Assembly: GCA_964484285.1 (NCBI GenBank)
Contig: CAZAEO010000010.1
Location: 1 to 31,449 of the forward strand
DNA: 31,449 nucleotides
Reading direction: 5' to 3'
DNA from: CAZUQP01 sp964484285
GTDB taxonomy: Bacteria; Pseudomonadota; Gammaproteobacteria; DSM-16500
This document shows positions 8,090 through 16,708 of this stretch, piece by piece (the first letter of the stretch is position 1; every line of letters starts with the position of its first letter). Below the pieces are notes generated by a model that saw nothing but the letters and a program-made list of their open reading frames with translations, searched no databases and was not told where the DNA came from. The translations under genes and the position numbers were made by a program.

Positions 8090-10228
8090 TTACACCGTTA
8101 CAAAACTCGCAATCAACCACTTTGTGCCCATTTTTTCAAACCGCACCTGCACCCTGGCATGCTCGCCACGACCTTCACATTGCAAAACCGTTCCAATGCC
8201 AAATTGCTTATGTGTGACTTGCTGACCAGGAGAAAGATATCCTCCTGTTTGTACCGCCATCTGCTTCACGGGAAAAGATACTTTTGTTTTCAAACGCACT
8301 TCTTCTAAAAATTCCGCAGGAATTTCTCGCAAAAAACGTGAGGGTCGATGATACACTTCCTTGCCATGTAAACGACGCGATTCAGCATACGTTAAATAAA
8401 GCTCCCGCATAGCGCGCGTCATACCGACATAACATAAACGCCTTTCTTCTTCTAACCCTTTAGGGTCTTCCATCGTCATGTAATGCGGAAATAATCCTTC
8501 TTCACAGCCACACAAAAATACCACCGGAAATTCCAATCCTTTTGCAGAATGCAATGTCATCAACTGCACGCCGTCCTCGAACTTTTCAACCTGCCCTTCC
8601 CCAGACTCTAAAGCGGAATAAACTAAAAACGCTGCCAAGGGCGACATCGTTAGTGTAGTATCCACTTCAAATTGCCGCGCCGCACTCACTAATTCTTCTA
8701 AATTTTCTAAACGTGCTATTCCTTTCTCACCTTTTTCTTTACGATAGTGCTCAATCAGACCGCTATTTTGAATAACATGTTCTACTTGTTCATATAAAAC
8801 TAAACTTTGTGTATCCTCTGCCAATGTCTGAATTAATTGGATAAAATGATTCAATGCATTGGCAGCGCGAGCAGCAAAAAATTCCTGTTTCAGCAAAGTA
8901 ATAGCCGAATTCCAAAGCGATCCCTTCTTTTCTTGCGCATGCGTACGAAGCGACATCATAGTACGGTCGCCAATGCCGCGCGTGGGTGTATTCACAATTC
9001 GCTCGAAAGCTGCATCGTCATCATGATTAACTATCAAACGTAAATACGCTAATGCATCTTTAATTTCTGCGCGTTCAAAAAAACGTAATCCGCCATACAC
9101 ACGATAAGGAATATTAAATTGCATTAATGATTCTTCAATCACCCGTGATTGGGCGTTCGAGCGATATAGAATCGCTACATCACGCAATGCGTTGCCCGAT
9201 TGTTGCCAGTTACGGATGCGATTCACTAAAAAACGCGCCTCATCTAAATCATTAAAACCCGCATAGACCACGATTGGCGACCCAGCATCGCCTGCAGTCC
9301 ATAAATTTTTTCCCATGCGGCCTGCATTATGCGCAATCAATGCATTTGCTGCATTGAGAATATTGCTGGTTGAACGATAATTTTGTTCAAGACGCGTCGT
9401 TACAGCCGATGGAAAATCTTGATTGAACCGTAAAATGTTTTCAATTTTTGCTCCACGCCATCCATAGATGGATTGATCATCATCTCCGACAATCATGACA
9501 TGCGTATTTTGACTGGCCGCCAGCAAACGTATCCATGCATACTGCAGTGCATTGGTATCTTGAAATTCATCCACCAGAATATAACGAAAGCGTTGCTGAT
9601 AATGCGCTAAGATATCAGGCTTCGTCAGCCACAACGTGTGAACCTTTAAAAGCAAATCCGCAAAATCAACCAATCCGCCACGTTGACATGCTTCTGCATA
9701 AGCGCGATAAATTTTTATCATCGTGCGTGTTACCGTATCACCATAATCTGGCAGATGATGAGGCTCCAATCCTTCATCTTTTTTGCCATTAATAAACCAT
9801 TGCGCTCGTTTTGCTGGCCAACGATCTTCATCTAAATTTAACGTCTGAATGACTCGACGCAGCAAACGTAACTGATCATCTGCATCTAAGATCTGGAAGC
9901 CTTCCGGTAAATTAGCATCACGCCAATGCATGCGCAGCAAACGGTGCGCTAAACTATGAAAAGTACCAACCCACATCGATTTAGCTGTAGGACCTAATAG
10001 ACCCTCAATGCGTGAACGCATTTCATTTGCCGCTTTGTTAGTGAAAGTGACGGATAAAATGGCAAAGGGTGATAAATGTTCTTGTTGCACTAACCAGGCA
10101 ATGCGATCCGTTAACACACGCGTTTTTCCGCTGCCCGCGCCTGCCAGTACTAATTGATGGCCAAGCGGGGCTGTCACCACTGCACGCTGTGCATCATTTA
10201 AAGAATCAAGTATCATGGAGTTCATCAT
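8090..10228 (-). CDS. uvrD: DNA helicase II (UvrD/PcrA family)
   Basis: Superfamily 1A 3'-5' helicase for nucleotide excision repair, methyl-directed mismatch repair and removal of proteins from DNA. It is 712 aa against 720 in E. coli. Motifs are complete: Q-motif region LNDAQRAVV, Walker A AGAGSGKT (29-36), VTFTNKAANEM, VDEFQDTN, GDDDQSIYGWRGA, QNYRS, LMTLHSAKGLEFPVVF and EEERRLCYVGMTRA. A short C-terminal tudor-like segment (GQQVTHKQFGIGTVL, followed by a strand-rich end) is present, as in UvrD/PcrA and unlike Rep. The chosen start aligns MMNSMILDSLND with the E. coli N-terminus; ATGs at 10225 and 10216 are alternatives. It is divergent from engB across 36 bp. No LexA box (CTGT-N8-ACAG) was found in that gap, although uvrD is SOS-controlled in E. 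coli. Confidence 0.97.
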   Translation of the reverse strand: MMNSMILDSLNDAQRAVVTAPLGHQLVLAGAGSGKTRVLTDRIAWLVQQEHLSPFAILSVTFTNKAANEMRSRIEGLLGPTAKSMWVGTFHSLAHRLLRMHWRDANLPEGFQILDADDQLRLLRRVIQTLNLDEDRWPAKRAQWFINGKKDEGLEPHHLPDYGDTVTRTMIKIYRAYAEACQRGGLVDFADLLLKVHTLWLTKPDILAHYQQRFRYILVDEFQDTNALQYAWIRLLAASQNTHVMIVGDDDQSIYGWRGAKIENILRFNQDFPSAVTTRLEQNYRSTSNILNAANALIAHNAGRMGKNLWTAGDAGSPIVVYAGFNDLDEARFLVNRIRNWQQSGNALRDVAILYRSNAQSRVIEESLMQFNIPYRVYGGLRFFERAEIKDALAYLRLIVNHDDDAAFERIVNTPTRGIGDRTMMSLRTHAQEKKGSLWNSAITLLKQEFFAARAANALNHFIQLIQTLAEDTQSLVLYEQVEHVIQNSGLIEHYRKEKGEKGIARLENLEELVSAARQFEVDTTLTMSPLAAFLVYSALESGEGQVEKFEDGVQLMTLHSAKGLEFPVVFLCGCEEGLFPHYMTMEDPKGLEEERRLCYVGMTRAMRELYLTYAESRRLHGKEVYHRPSRFLREIPAEFLEEVRLKTKVSFPVKQMAVQTGGYLSPGQQVTHKQFGIGTVLQCEGRGEHARVQVRFEKMGTKWLIASFVTV

Positions 10229-10264
10229 AACGCGTTATTGTAAAGCACAAGAAGTTTTTAATCG

Positions 10265-10864
10265 ATGAATAAATCACATTATCAACAAGCACAATTTCTT
10301 CTCAGCGTAGCCACTGTTTCACAACTTCCAACAGATGAAGGCGTTGAAATAGCCATTATAGGCCGCTCAAACGCAGGTAAATCAAGCGTGCTGAATCAGT
10401 TGACACAAAATAAAAAACTTGCGCGCGTCAGCAAAACCCCCGGGCGCACACAACTCATTAATCTATTCGCGCTAGATGAACAGAGACGTCTGGCAGATCT
10501 CCCGGGTTATGGTTATGCAAAAGTACCGCCCGCCATGAAACAACGTTGGCAAGCATTAATCGACACCTATTTACGCGATCGCGAATGTTTAAAAGGATTA
10601 ATCCTGGTAATGGATATTCGCCATCCCCTTAAGGCATTTGATCAAGCGATGTTAAAATGGAGCAGTCAATGCAATTTGGCAGTGCATATTTTATTAAATA
10701 AAGCTGATAAATTAACACAGAGCGCAGCATATAAAACCTTGCGCGAAACAACAACCGCGGTCAGTCATTATGCAAATCCCATCACCATTCAAACTTTCTC
10801 TGCCTTAAAAGGAAAAGGAGTAAAGGAACTACGTGAACAGTTGGATGCGTGGTTTTGCTATTGA
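10265..10864 (+). CDS. engB: Ribosome-biogenesis GTPase EngB (YihA/YsxC)
   Basis: TRAFAC-class GTPase required for late assembly of the 50S subunit. The protein is 199 aa, normal for the family. GTP-binding motifs: G1 GRSNAGKSS (33-41), the G2 region TPGRTQ (58-63), G3 DLPGYGYAK (78-86), G4 NKAD (145-148), and G5 in FSALKGKG near the end. The GYGYA sequence after G3 is typical of EngB. It stands alone, divergent from uvrD, with AAGAAG upstream of the ATG. Its TGA stop overlaps the possible promoter of the next gene. Confidence 0.96.
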   Translation: MNKSHYQQAQFLLSVATVSQLPTDEGVEIAIIGRSNAGKSSVLNQLTQNKKLARVSKTPGRTQLINLFALDEQRRLADLPGYGYAKVPPAMKQRWQALIDTYLRDRECLKGLILVMDIRHPLKAFDQAMLKWSSQCNLAVHILLNKADKLTQSAAYKTLRETTTAVSHYANPITIQTFSALKGKGVKELREQLDAWFCY

Positions 10865-10890
10865 CATTCACAAAAATTTATCGGTATGCT
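10861..10890 (+). promoter_or_regulatory. Possible sigma-70 promoter for the OPT transporter gene
   Basis: TTGACA (10861-10866), a perfect -35 hexamer, is followed after 18 bp by TATGCT (10885-10890), which matches four of six -10 positions. It overlaps the engB stop codon and would give a leader of roughly 105 nt before the ATG at 11002. No hairpin or known leader element was recognised in that leader. Confidence 0.42.
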
Positions 10891-11001
10891 GCTGGTAGCG
10901 ATACATAAACTTAAATGCAGAAATTATCCCGCCCGTTATTCAATTTTGCATCTTCATCAAGAATCGCTTTAAAAATAAAAATCTGCCGGAGCCATTGATT
11001 T

Positions 11002-13026
11002 ATGGGGAAAAACAATTATCTTAATCAAGCATCTGATACGCCCATCATTCCAGCAAGCAAATCGCTGCCTGAAATAACATTTCGTTCTATTATTTTAGGT
11101 ATTTTCCTGACTGTCGTGCTTGCAGCAGCCAATGCTTATCTTGGTCTAAAATTAGGCCAAACCGTTTCTGCTTCCATCCCTGCCGCTATTATTTCAATGA
11201 GTATTTTGCGATTTTTTAAGAATTCAAATGTGCTGGAAAACACCATGGTCCAAACCATGGCGTCGGTAGGCGAAGCATTAATAGCAGGCGTGACGTTTGT
11301 TATGCCTGCTTTGATTATTTTGCATATCTGGGATGGATTTTATTATTGGCAGACTGTGGGCATTTCTTTATTAGGCGGCATCTTAGGTGTCCTTTTCACG
11401 ATTCCCCTGCGTCGCGCGTTATTAACCGACAAAACCTTACGCTATCCTGAAGGTGTTGCGATTAGTAATGTTTTAAAAGCCAGTCTCGCTAAAGAAGCAA
11501 CTGACGTCAAAGCATTGACATGGGGCGGAATAGTCGGCGCAGCCATCTCATTGTTTCAAACAGGATTCCAAGCTTTAACAGATACATTTGATTTTTGGAT
11601 CAAAACATCCAAAACGATTGTTGGTTTTCAATTAGGATTATCCCCCGCATTACTTGCCGCAGGTTACATCGTTGGCGTGAATGTCGCGATCAGCTTTGCT
11701 GTAGGAGTGACTATAGGTTGGTTGGCTGGCGTACCCATTCTCACCTTATTTTATGGAATGCCCCCTGCTGACAGCGCGGCAGATATTGCCATGTCCATCT
11801 GGAAAGCACACATTCGCTATCTGGGTGTAGGCACCATGTTAGTAGGCGGCCTATGGACACTATTGCTGCTTTGCAAACCCATCGCGCAAAGTATAACAGC
11901 TTCTTTTGTTTCTCTACGCGAAGCAAAACGAACCGGCAAAAGCAGCTTACGTACCGAACGCGATGTTCCCATTAACTATGTCGTATGGGGCATTATTTTT
12001 TTATTAATCCCCATTTTTGTTTTAATTACGTATTACATCGTTCCGCCCGAACAGAGTATATCTAACCATTTTCGATATTTTCTTTGTGGCTTTACCACAC
12101 TCTATGTATTCATTGGTGGATTCTTATTTTGTTCTATTTCAGCCTATTTTGCTGGCTTAATTGGTTCATCAAACACACCTGTATCAGGATTATTAGTGTC
12201 ATCCTTGCTAATTTGCTGTCTGATATTATTAGCTTTCTTTGGCATGCAAGGCGGGATTGCCGGTAGAGAATTATTTGGCATTATTCTCGGCATCAGCAGC
12301 AGCGTCATTATTTGTGTTGGCTTGGCTATTTCAAATGACACGATGCAAGATTTAAAAGTTGGCCAAATTGTGGGGGCAACACCATGGAAGCAACAATTTA
12401 TGTTAATCTTGGGCGTAGTCGTTGCTGCATTTATTGTTCCGCCTATTTTAGATCTCTTGTATAACGCGTACGGAATCGGCGGCGTTTTCCCTCGCCCTGG
12501 CATGAACAAAGCACAAATGCTGGCTGCTCCGCAAGCGGGTTTAATGGCCACTGTTGCAGAAGGTGTTTATACACATAATTTAGAATGGTCCATGATCACA
12601 TTAGGAATTATCATTGCTGTCATTTGCATTGTGATCGATGAAATTGTAAAAAAGAATTTTAACACTCGCTTGCCAGTTCTCGCAGTAGGCTTAGGTATTT
12701 ACTTACCTATGAGCACCACTATTCCAGTTATTATCGGCGGCTTTCTTGCTTATGCCATCCAATTGCGTCTCAACAGAATGTATCCGCACGCGGGAAAAGA
12801 AACGCAGGCCAATAAGCATCGCCATCGCGGTTTATTGCTTGCTTGTGGCATTGTGGCAGGGGCTTCTATCATGGGTGTATTGCTCGCCATTCCTTTCGCT
12901 ATCAAACAAAGTTCAGATGCATTAAAAATAATGCCTGAACAATTTACTTATCTTGCAGGATTATTAAGTATTATTGTAACTGCATTTTTATGTGCTTGGA
13001 TTTACCGAGTGGTCGTGCGAAAGTAG
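11002..13026 (+). CDS. OPT-family oligopeptide transporter
   Basis: A 674-aa polytopic inner-membrane protein that starts SLPEITFRSIILGIFLTVVL, followed by NAYLGLKLGQTVSASIPAA. This is the signature opening of bacterial OPT-family carriers. Many hydrophobic segments follow; by eye about 14-16 transmembrane helices. Further family-like blocks are YPEGVAISNVLKA (about 152-164) and DTMQDLKVGQIVGATPWKQQ (about 447-466), and the end is hydrophobic. OPT proteins import peptides, or in some cases metal-chelate complexes, by proton coupling; which applies here cannot be judged. GGAG at 10988-10991 precedes the ATG. It is transcribed towards the oxygenase gene; the 41-bp gap holds no obvious terminator hairpin. 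Confidence 0.9.
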   Translation: MGKNNYLNQASDTPIIPASKSLPEITFRSIILGIFLTVVLAAANAYLGLKLGQTVSASIPAAIISMSILRFFKNSNVLENTMVQTMASVGEALIAGVTFVMPALIILHIWDGFYYWQTVGISLLGGILGVLFTIPLRRALLTDKTLRYPEGVAISNVLKASLAKEATDVKALTWGGIVGAAISLFQTGFQALTDTFDFWIKTSKTIVGFQLGLSPALLAAGYIVGVNVAISFAVGVTIGWLAGVPILTLFYGMPPADSAADIAMSIWKAHIRYLGVGTMLVGGLWTLLLLCKPIAQSITASFVSLREAKRTGKSSLRTERDVPINYVVWGIIFLLIPIFVLITYYIVPPEQSISNHFRYFLCGFTTLYVFIGGFLFCSISAYFAGLIGSSNTPVSGLLVSSLLICCLILLAFFGMQGGIAGRELFGIILGISSSVIICVGLAISNDTMQDLKVGQIVGATPWKQQFMLILGVVVAAFIVPPILDLLYNAYGIGGVFPRPGMNKAQMLAAPQAGLMATVAEGVYTHNLEWSMITLGIIIAVICIVIDEIVKKNFNTRLPVLAVGLGIYLPMSTTIPVIIGGFLAYAIQLRLNRMYPHAGKETQANKHRHRGLLLACGIVAGASIMGVLLAIPFAIKQSSDALKIMPEQFTYLAGLLSIIVTAFLCAWIYRVVVRK

Positions 13027-13067
13027 AGAAACATCAGAACAGGATATCCCCCATCGCTCTATTGAAT

Positions 13068-14018
13068 TTATTTTGCTCTATACCTTGCAAAGGAAGCATC
13101 TTGCCATTTGCCATAATTAATAGATCCATCTGAAAATTGATTCTCGGAATAACGTGTATCTTTTATTAATCTTGAACAAGAACGAATGACTGTATTGTCA
13201 TCGGCTGAATAAAATAATGCGAAAGTGAAACGCTCAATTGCACCTTGCGCTTTTTTTACCGTGTGCTTTGTCGCCATGATTTTATCATTTGAAATTAACT
13301 GTCCAAATTCACCGACTTGAAAAAGCAACGTCGATTTATCAGGCACGAGAATTTTTTCAAAATTATGGCCATTCGTTGGAACAATATAAAGTCCCGCATC
13401 AGAAGGTTCATCGATTTCCTTATCCTCTTGAAAATAATAAGCTGGGATCAATCCAGTAAATACACCATGATCGAAATGAGCGCCGCACCAATCCATATCA
13501 GCATTATTGACATCATTCCCTTTGTGATAATGCAGCAGCCTCCCGTATCCTTTTAAGTGTTTATGTTGCAGACCCATCGCATCATTCAGGCCAATCAGAT
13601 CTAAAAGTAATTTACCCACAGAAAAAATGAGCCCGCCTAATTCCAGGTAAGGTGTACGAAGATCCATTTCAGCAGGCCATTTATTATGTGAATGATCTGG
13701 TACATTTGCATAGAAAGAAGCTTTCTTATCATCAATCTGCCACACACCCTGTTGGTTCTTAAACCATTCTGCGCCTAACTCATACCCTTCTGTTTCACCC
13801 GCATCCCAATCAGGCGCATAGTGTTGCTTTATCGTTTCTGGAAGTTTTGAAAATAGCCTGGCGCTCTCAATAAATTGGCGGGTTTTACTTGCAAATTGCG
13901 GCACATCCCGAATGCCAACAATCCCTTTTTGAAATAAAGCGTCTTCTAGCGATTGGATAGCAATAACATTATTTGATCCAACCAAATCATCGTAAGAAAT
14001 AATATTAAGCTGCATCAT
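13068..14018 (-). CDS. Isopenicillin-N-synthase-like Fe(II)/2-oxoglutarate oxygenase
   Basis: Non-haem iron oxygenase of the IPNS/plant-type dioxygenase family. The iron ligands are seen as H-x-D in AHFDHG and the distal His in ATKHTVKK. An Arg in ERFTFALFY takes the place of the R-x-S 2-oxoglutarate-binding motif. With a GTG start at 14027 these would be H184, D186, H255 and R266. I prefer the ATG at 14018 (316 aa), because AGTGAG lies a few bases upstream and the GTG has no ribosome-binding site. The N-terminal half resembles the DIOX_N region (SARLFSKLPETIKQHY). It lies 44 bp downstream of epmA on the same strand, so it is probably co-transcribed with efp-epmA. The substrate is unknown: it could be a small molecule or, less likely, a protein side chain. 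Confidence 0.82.
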   Translation of the reverse strand: MMQLNIISYDDLVGSNNVIAIQSLEDALFQKGIVGIRDVPQFASKTRQFIESARLFSKLPETIKQHYAPDWDAGETEGYELGAEWFKNQQGVWQIDDKKASFYANVPDHSHNKWPAEMDLRTPYLELGGLIFSVGKLLLDLIGLNDAMGLQHKHLKGYGRLLHYHKGNDVNNADMDWCGAHFDHGVFTGLIPAYYFQEDKEIDEPSDAGLYIVPTNGHNFEKILVPDKSTLLFQVGEFGQLISNDKIMATKHTVKKAQGAIERFTFALFYSADDNTVIRSCSRLIKDTRYSENQFSDGSINYGKWQDASFARYRAK

Positions 14019-14021
14019 TAT

Positions 14022-14034
14022 ACTCACTGTGAGT
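14022..14034. repeat. Perfect 13-bp palindrome at the oxygenase start
   Basis: ACTCAC-T-GTGAGT is a perfect inverted repeat with a 1-bp centre. It lies immediately upstream of the preferred oxygenase start (14018) and covers the only plausible ribosome-binding site. It could be an operator or a small hairpin controlling translation. A palindrome this short can also arise by chance, and I do not recognise it as a known operator. Confidence 0.4.
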
Positions 14035-14062
14035 GAAAGAATATTAAGAATAGTATAACATT

Positions 14063-15058
14063 CTATTTTTCAGAAAACTTAACTCCAAAGCTCATCACTT
14101 CTGCAACTGATTGTTTTCCTAGCGCCAACATAACCAATCTATCGATACCTAACGCGACACCAGCACAATCAGGTAATCCTGCTGCAAGTGCCGCCAGTAA
14201 TTTTTCATCTAGAGGGACTTGCTGAATATTGTGCTCTTTACGATAAGCCAAATCCTGCAAAAATCGCTTTCGTTGTTCTTTAGCATCTTGCAATTCATGA
14301 AAACCATTCGCAAGTTCAATACCTTTAAAGTAAACTTCAAAACGAGAAGCAACAGGTGGTATTTCAGTATATCGAATCTTAGCCAAAGCCGCTTGCGTAA
14401 TAGGAAAATCGTATAAAAATAGGGGACAATCGTGTCCAAGTTGCGGCCCGATGCAATGCGTTAGCAGTAAATCCAATCCTGTATTATAGTCTGTTGCTGT
14501 TTGTGAATTAAAATGAATACCATGTTGTCGCACGCATTGCATCACGTCATCTACACTTGCAACATGCGGATCTATTCCAACAAATTGCATGAATACTTGT
14601 TGATAACTTAAACGTTCTGCAGCCGGCGTAGTAAAGATCGTCTGCAATAATATATCCATTTCATCCATCAACGCATGATGATCAAATCCGGGACGGTACC
14701 ATTCCAATAAAGTAAATTCCGGATGATGTAATTTTCCACAATCGCCTTGGCGAAATGCTTTGCAAATTTGATAAATAGAGCCAATACCTGCTGCCAGTAA
14801 ACGCTTCATCGCGTATTCAGGGGATGTTTGTAAATAACCTAGGTATTCCCGCCCTGTATCAAGACATAGGGCAGGAATACTTAAGACGTAGGGATCTGTC
14901 ACTGTCGCTGATGACAACAATGGCGTATCCACTTCAAGAACGCAGCGTTCTTTAAAAAACTGACGAATGATGTCAATAATTTCAGCGCGTTTGCGCAATA
15001 CATGAAGGGCTGCAGTAGGCTGCCAGGAATGCAAGTTATTCTTTTGCTCTTGAGACAT
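14063..15058 (-). CDS. epmA: EF-P-(R)-beta-lysine ligase (EpmA/PoxA/GenX)
   Basis: A class II lysyl-tRNA-synthetase paralogue without an anticodon-binding domain. It attaches (R)-beta-lysine to Lys34 of elongation factor P. It is 331 aa from the ATG at 15058 (E. coli 325); a GTG at 15064 is also possible. The opening SWQPTAALHVLRKRAEII matches the EpmA N-terminus. Motif 1 region VLEVDTPLLSSATVTDP, motif 2 FRQGDCGKLHHPEFTLLEWY and motif 3 GVALGIDRLVM are all present. It overlaps the end of efp by 23 bp, which ties the modifying enzyme to its substrate protein in one transcript. The beta-lysine maker EpmB is not in this window. Confidence 0.95.
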   Translation of the reverse strand: MSQEQKNNLHSWQPTAALHVLRKRAEIIDIIRQFFKERCVLEVDTPLLSSATVTDPYVLSIPALCLDTGREYLGYLQTSPEYAMKRLLAAGIGSIYQICKAFRQGDCGKLHHPEFTLLEWYRPGFDHHALMDEMDILLQTIFTTPAAERLSYQQVFMQFVGIDPHVASVDDVMQCVRQHGIHFNSQTATDYNTGLDLLLTHCIGPQLGHDCPLFLYDFPITQAALAKIRYTEIPPVASRFEVYFKGIELANGFHELQDAKEQRKRFLQDLAYRKEHNIQQVPLDEKLLAALAAGLPDCAGVALGIDRLVMLALGKQSVAEVMSFGVKFSEK

Positions 15059-15605
15059 ACGCACCCGTACGGGTATCGACTTTAATCAATTCCCCTTCGG
15101 CAACAAATAAAGGCACACGCACCACAGCGCCTGTTTCTAATTTTGCGGGCTTGCCACCGCCGCCTGAGGTATCGCCGCGCACCCCTGGATCCGTTTCAGT
15201 AATTTTTAGCACCACAAAATTAGGCGGCGTCACTGCTAATGGCACGCCATTCCAGAGCGTTAACATACAATCCGTCTGTTCTTTCAACCATTGTTTTGAA
15301 TCCCCGACAGAAGATGTATTCATAGCAAATTGTTCATAAGATGCTTGACACATGAAGTGCCATTCATTGCCATCGTTATAAAGATATTGCGCTTCAATTT
15401 CAGCAACATCGGCTGCTTCTAACGTATCGCCTGATTTATAGGTACGTTCCACAACGCGTCCTGTTTTGAGATTGCGCGTTTTAATCCGATTAAAAGCTTG
15501 CCCTTTCCCTGGTTTAACAAATTCATTATCGATGATGACACAAGGGTCACCATCAATCACAACTTTCATGCCCCCGCGAATTTCGCTTGTTGTATAAACA
15601 GCCAT
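15036..15605 (-). CDS. efp: Translation elongation factor P
   Basis: Relieves ribosome stalling at polyproline stretches. The 189-aa protein (E. coli 188) has the three beta-barrel domains in order: the KOW-like N-domain with the modified tip VKPGKGQAF, a middle OB domain, and a C-terminal OB domain with DPGVRGDTSGGGGKPAKLETGA. Lys34 in PGKGQ is the beta-lysylation site of the EpmA pathway, which agrees with epmA following directly. AGGAGAG upstream of the ATG is a strong ribosome-binding site, fitting a highly translated gene. It lies 35 bp after the secreted-protein gene on the same strand and may share its transcript or have a promoter inside it. Confidence 0.97.
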   Translation of the reverse strand: MAVYTTSEIRGGMKVVIDGDPCVIIDNEFVKPGKGQAFNRIKTRNLKTGRVVERTYKSGDTLEAADVAEIEAQYLYNDGNEWHFMCQASYEQFAMNTSSVGDSKQWLKEQTDCMLTLWNGVPLAVTPPNFVVLKITETDPGVRGDTSGGGGKPAKLETGAVVRVPLFVAEGELIKVDTRTGAYVSRAKE

Positions 15606-15640
15606 TGCTCTCTCCTATGATGATAGCTGCGCAACATCAA

Positions 15641-16087
15641 CTAATGAGATAATACAGGTTTCGCCATACAGTTAGATATCGTTAATGTATCGGTGTCATC
15701 ATAATTATCAATCTCAAAACCGCCCGATGCGCCAGAAAAGACTAGTGAACCAGAAATAATATTTTTCTCTGTTGTTTTTACTTTCTCTCTATAGTCAGAT
15801 GAACCATTAACAGAATAACGTTCGCCATGAACATTATAATTAGTCAACGTAATCGTATCAAACTCCTGTCCAGATTTATTATCACTCGTCAACTCACAAG
15901 TGATGTCATAAGGAAGACCATAGGGTAAATACTTGCTGACTTCAACTACCAATGTACCAGGCTTAGTACCCACACGCGGCTTAACTTGTCCACCTGGAAA
16001 ATGAACAACATCTGACAAAGGACTGGCGATCGCCGCATTTCCAAAAACAACCATGGATGACAAACAGACGAATAATAATTTTTTCAT
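15641..16087 (-). CDS. Small secreted protein of unknown function
   Basis: A 148-aa protein with a clear Sec signal peptide: KK at positions 2-3, a hydrophobic core (residues 4-15) and a likely cleavage after AIA (residues 19-21). The mature part is about 127 aa and rich in beta-strand-forming Thr, Ser, Val and Asp-Asn-Tyr segments. It has only two Cys (in DITCELTS and SNCMAKP), which could form a disulphide in the periplasm or outside the cell. No known domain is recognised; it may be a small beta-sandwich. AGAGGA at 16097-16102 is its ribosome-binding site. It begins next to the long gene-free stretch that carries the DnaA-box-like sites. Confidence 0.72.
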   Translation of the reverse strand: MKKLLFVCLSSMVVFGNAAIASPLSDVVHFPGGQVKPRVGTKPGTLVVEVSKYLPYGLPYDITCELTSDNKSGQEFDTITLTNYNVHGERYSVNGSSDYREKVKTTEKNIISGSLVFSGASGGFEIDNYDDTDTLTISNCMAKPVLSH

Positions 16088-16708
16088 TTGTAACTATCCT
16101 CTCAATGTAGAAAAAACAGATACAATAAATATGCTTGAAGCAAATGTCCATTAAAAAATATTTTTTATGCATTATGGCAAAAAATAACGCTTTATTCGCG
16201 CATTTTGATAGGAATAATAAAGATAACTCGCAAACCACATTGCAAAATAGCCACCTATTTTCCAAAATGTTGGGCGCCTGAATTAGCCTGTGAACAACCT
16301 AGCACGCCTATAAAACTGCTGCTATGCAGCGAGGAATTGTGCACAGACTAAATCCCGTACAGTTTTTCTGTGTGCTTCATGAAGAGCAAAGATACTATTT
16401 CCTAAAACTCAATTAACACATTGATTTCAACTTACTTTAATCGTATCCCCGCAAGAAAGTCTGCATGAGAATGTTATGTTCTACATGACTGCCCCCAGGT
16501 TGTAATGGAGTTAGCCACAGTGTTATCCACAGAAACTGTGGATAAGTCCATGCTATCGAAAAAGAGGATATTTTGCTGTGGACAGATATTGCGAGAACCG
16601 ATTACTATCCGAACCCTGCGTGCCATCATTACACGAACGGGCAAAATGCGCAGCTTAGCATCACAGCACAGGCCATTTTTAACTTTAACCTAAACCATCA
16701 TGATTAGG
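16088..16708. other. Gene-free 620-bp stretch: AT-rich part followed by DnaA-box-like cluster
   Basis: No convincing gene is present in either direction. The small open frames here have no family resemblance or good ribosome-binding site. The left part (about 16110-16230) is strongly AT-rich. Two DnaA-box-like sites with one mismatch to TTATNCACA lie at 16289-16297 (minus) and 16337-16345 (plus), and the main cluster is at 16511-16585. There are no GATC sites in the cluster. A small stem GCTGC-TAT-GCAGC is at 16318-16330 and a 10-bp palindrome CTTCATGAAG at 16376-16385. The layout resembles a replication origin, but base composition does not switch strand here (see findings). An unrecognised non-coding RNA cannot be excluded. 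Confidence 0.6.
16511..16585. promoter_or_regulatory. DnaA-box cluster with two perfect boxes as an inverted pair
   Basis: TTATCCACA at 16523-16531 and TGTGGATAA at 16537-16545 are perfect DnaA boxes facing each other. Together they form an inverted repeat with 10-bp arms (TTATCCACAG / CTGTGGATAA) and an AAA centre. TTAGCCACA at 16511-16519 has one mismatch to TTATNCACA. TGTGGACAG at 16577-16585, read on the minus strand, has two. Four such sites in 75 bp, two of them perfect, is unlikely by chance. Possible roles are an origin, a DnaA-titration site, or DnaA control of a flanking gene. Confidence 0.6.

Noticed and set aside
12144..12551. 135-codon open frame on the minus strand inside the OPT transporter gene
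   Set aside because: Antisense shadow of a strongly conserved membrane-protein gene; no family features of its own.
16132..16142. Palindrome TGCTTGAAGCA upstream of the secreted-protein gene as an operator
   Set aside because: Short, in AT-rich sequence, and not matching any operator I know.
16505..16693. 62-codon open frame on the plus strand across the DnaA-box cluster
   Set aside because: No ribosome-binding site, no family resemblance, and its codons are made of the inverted-repeat boxes; most likely chance.
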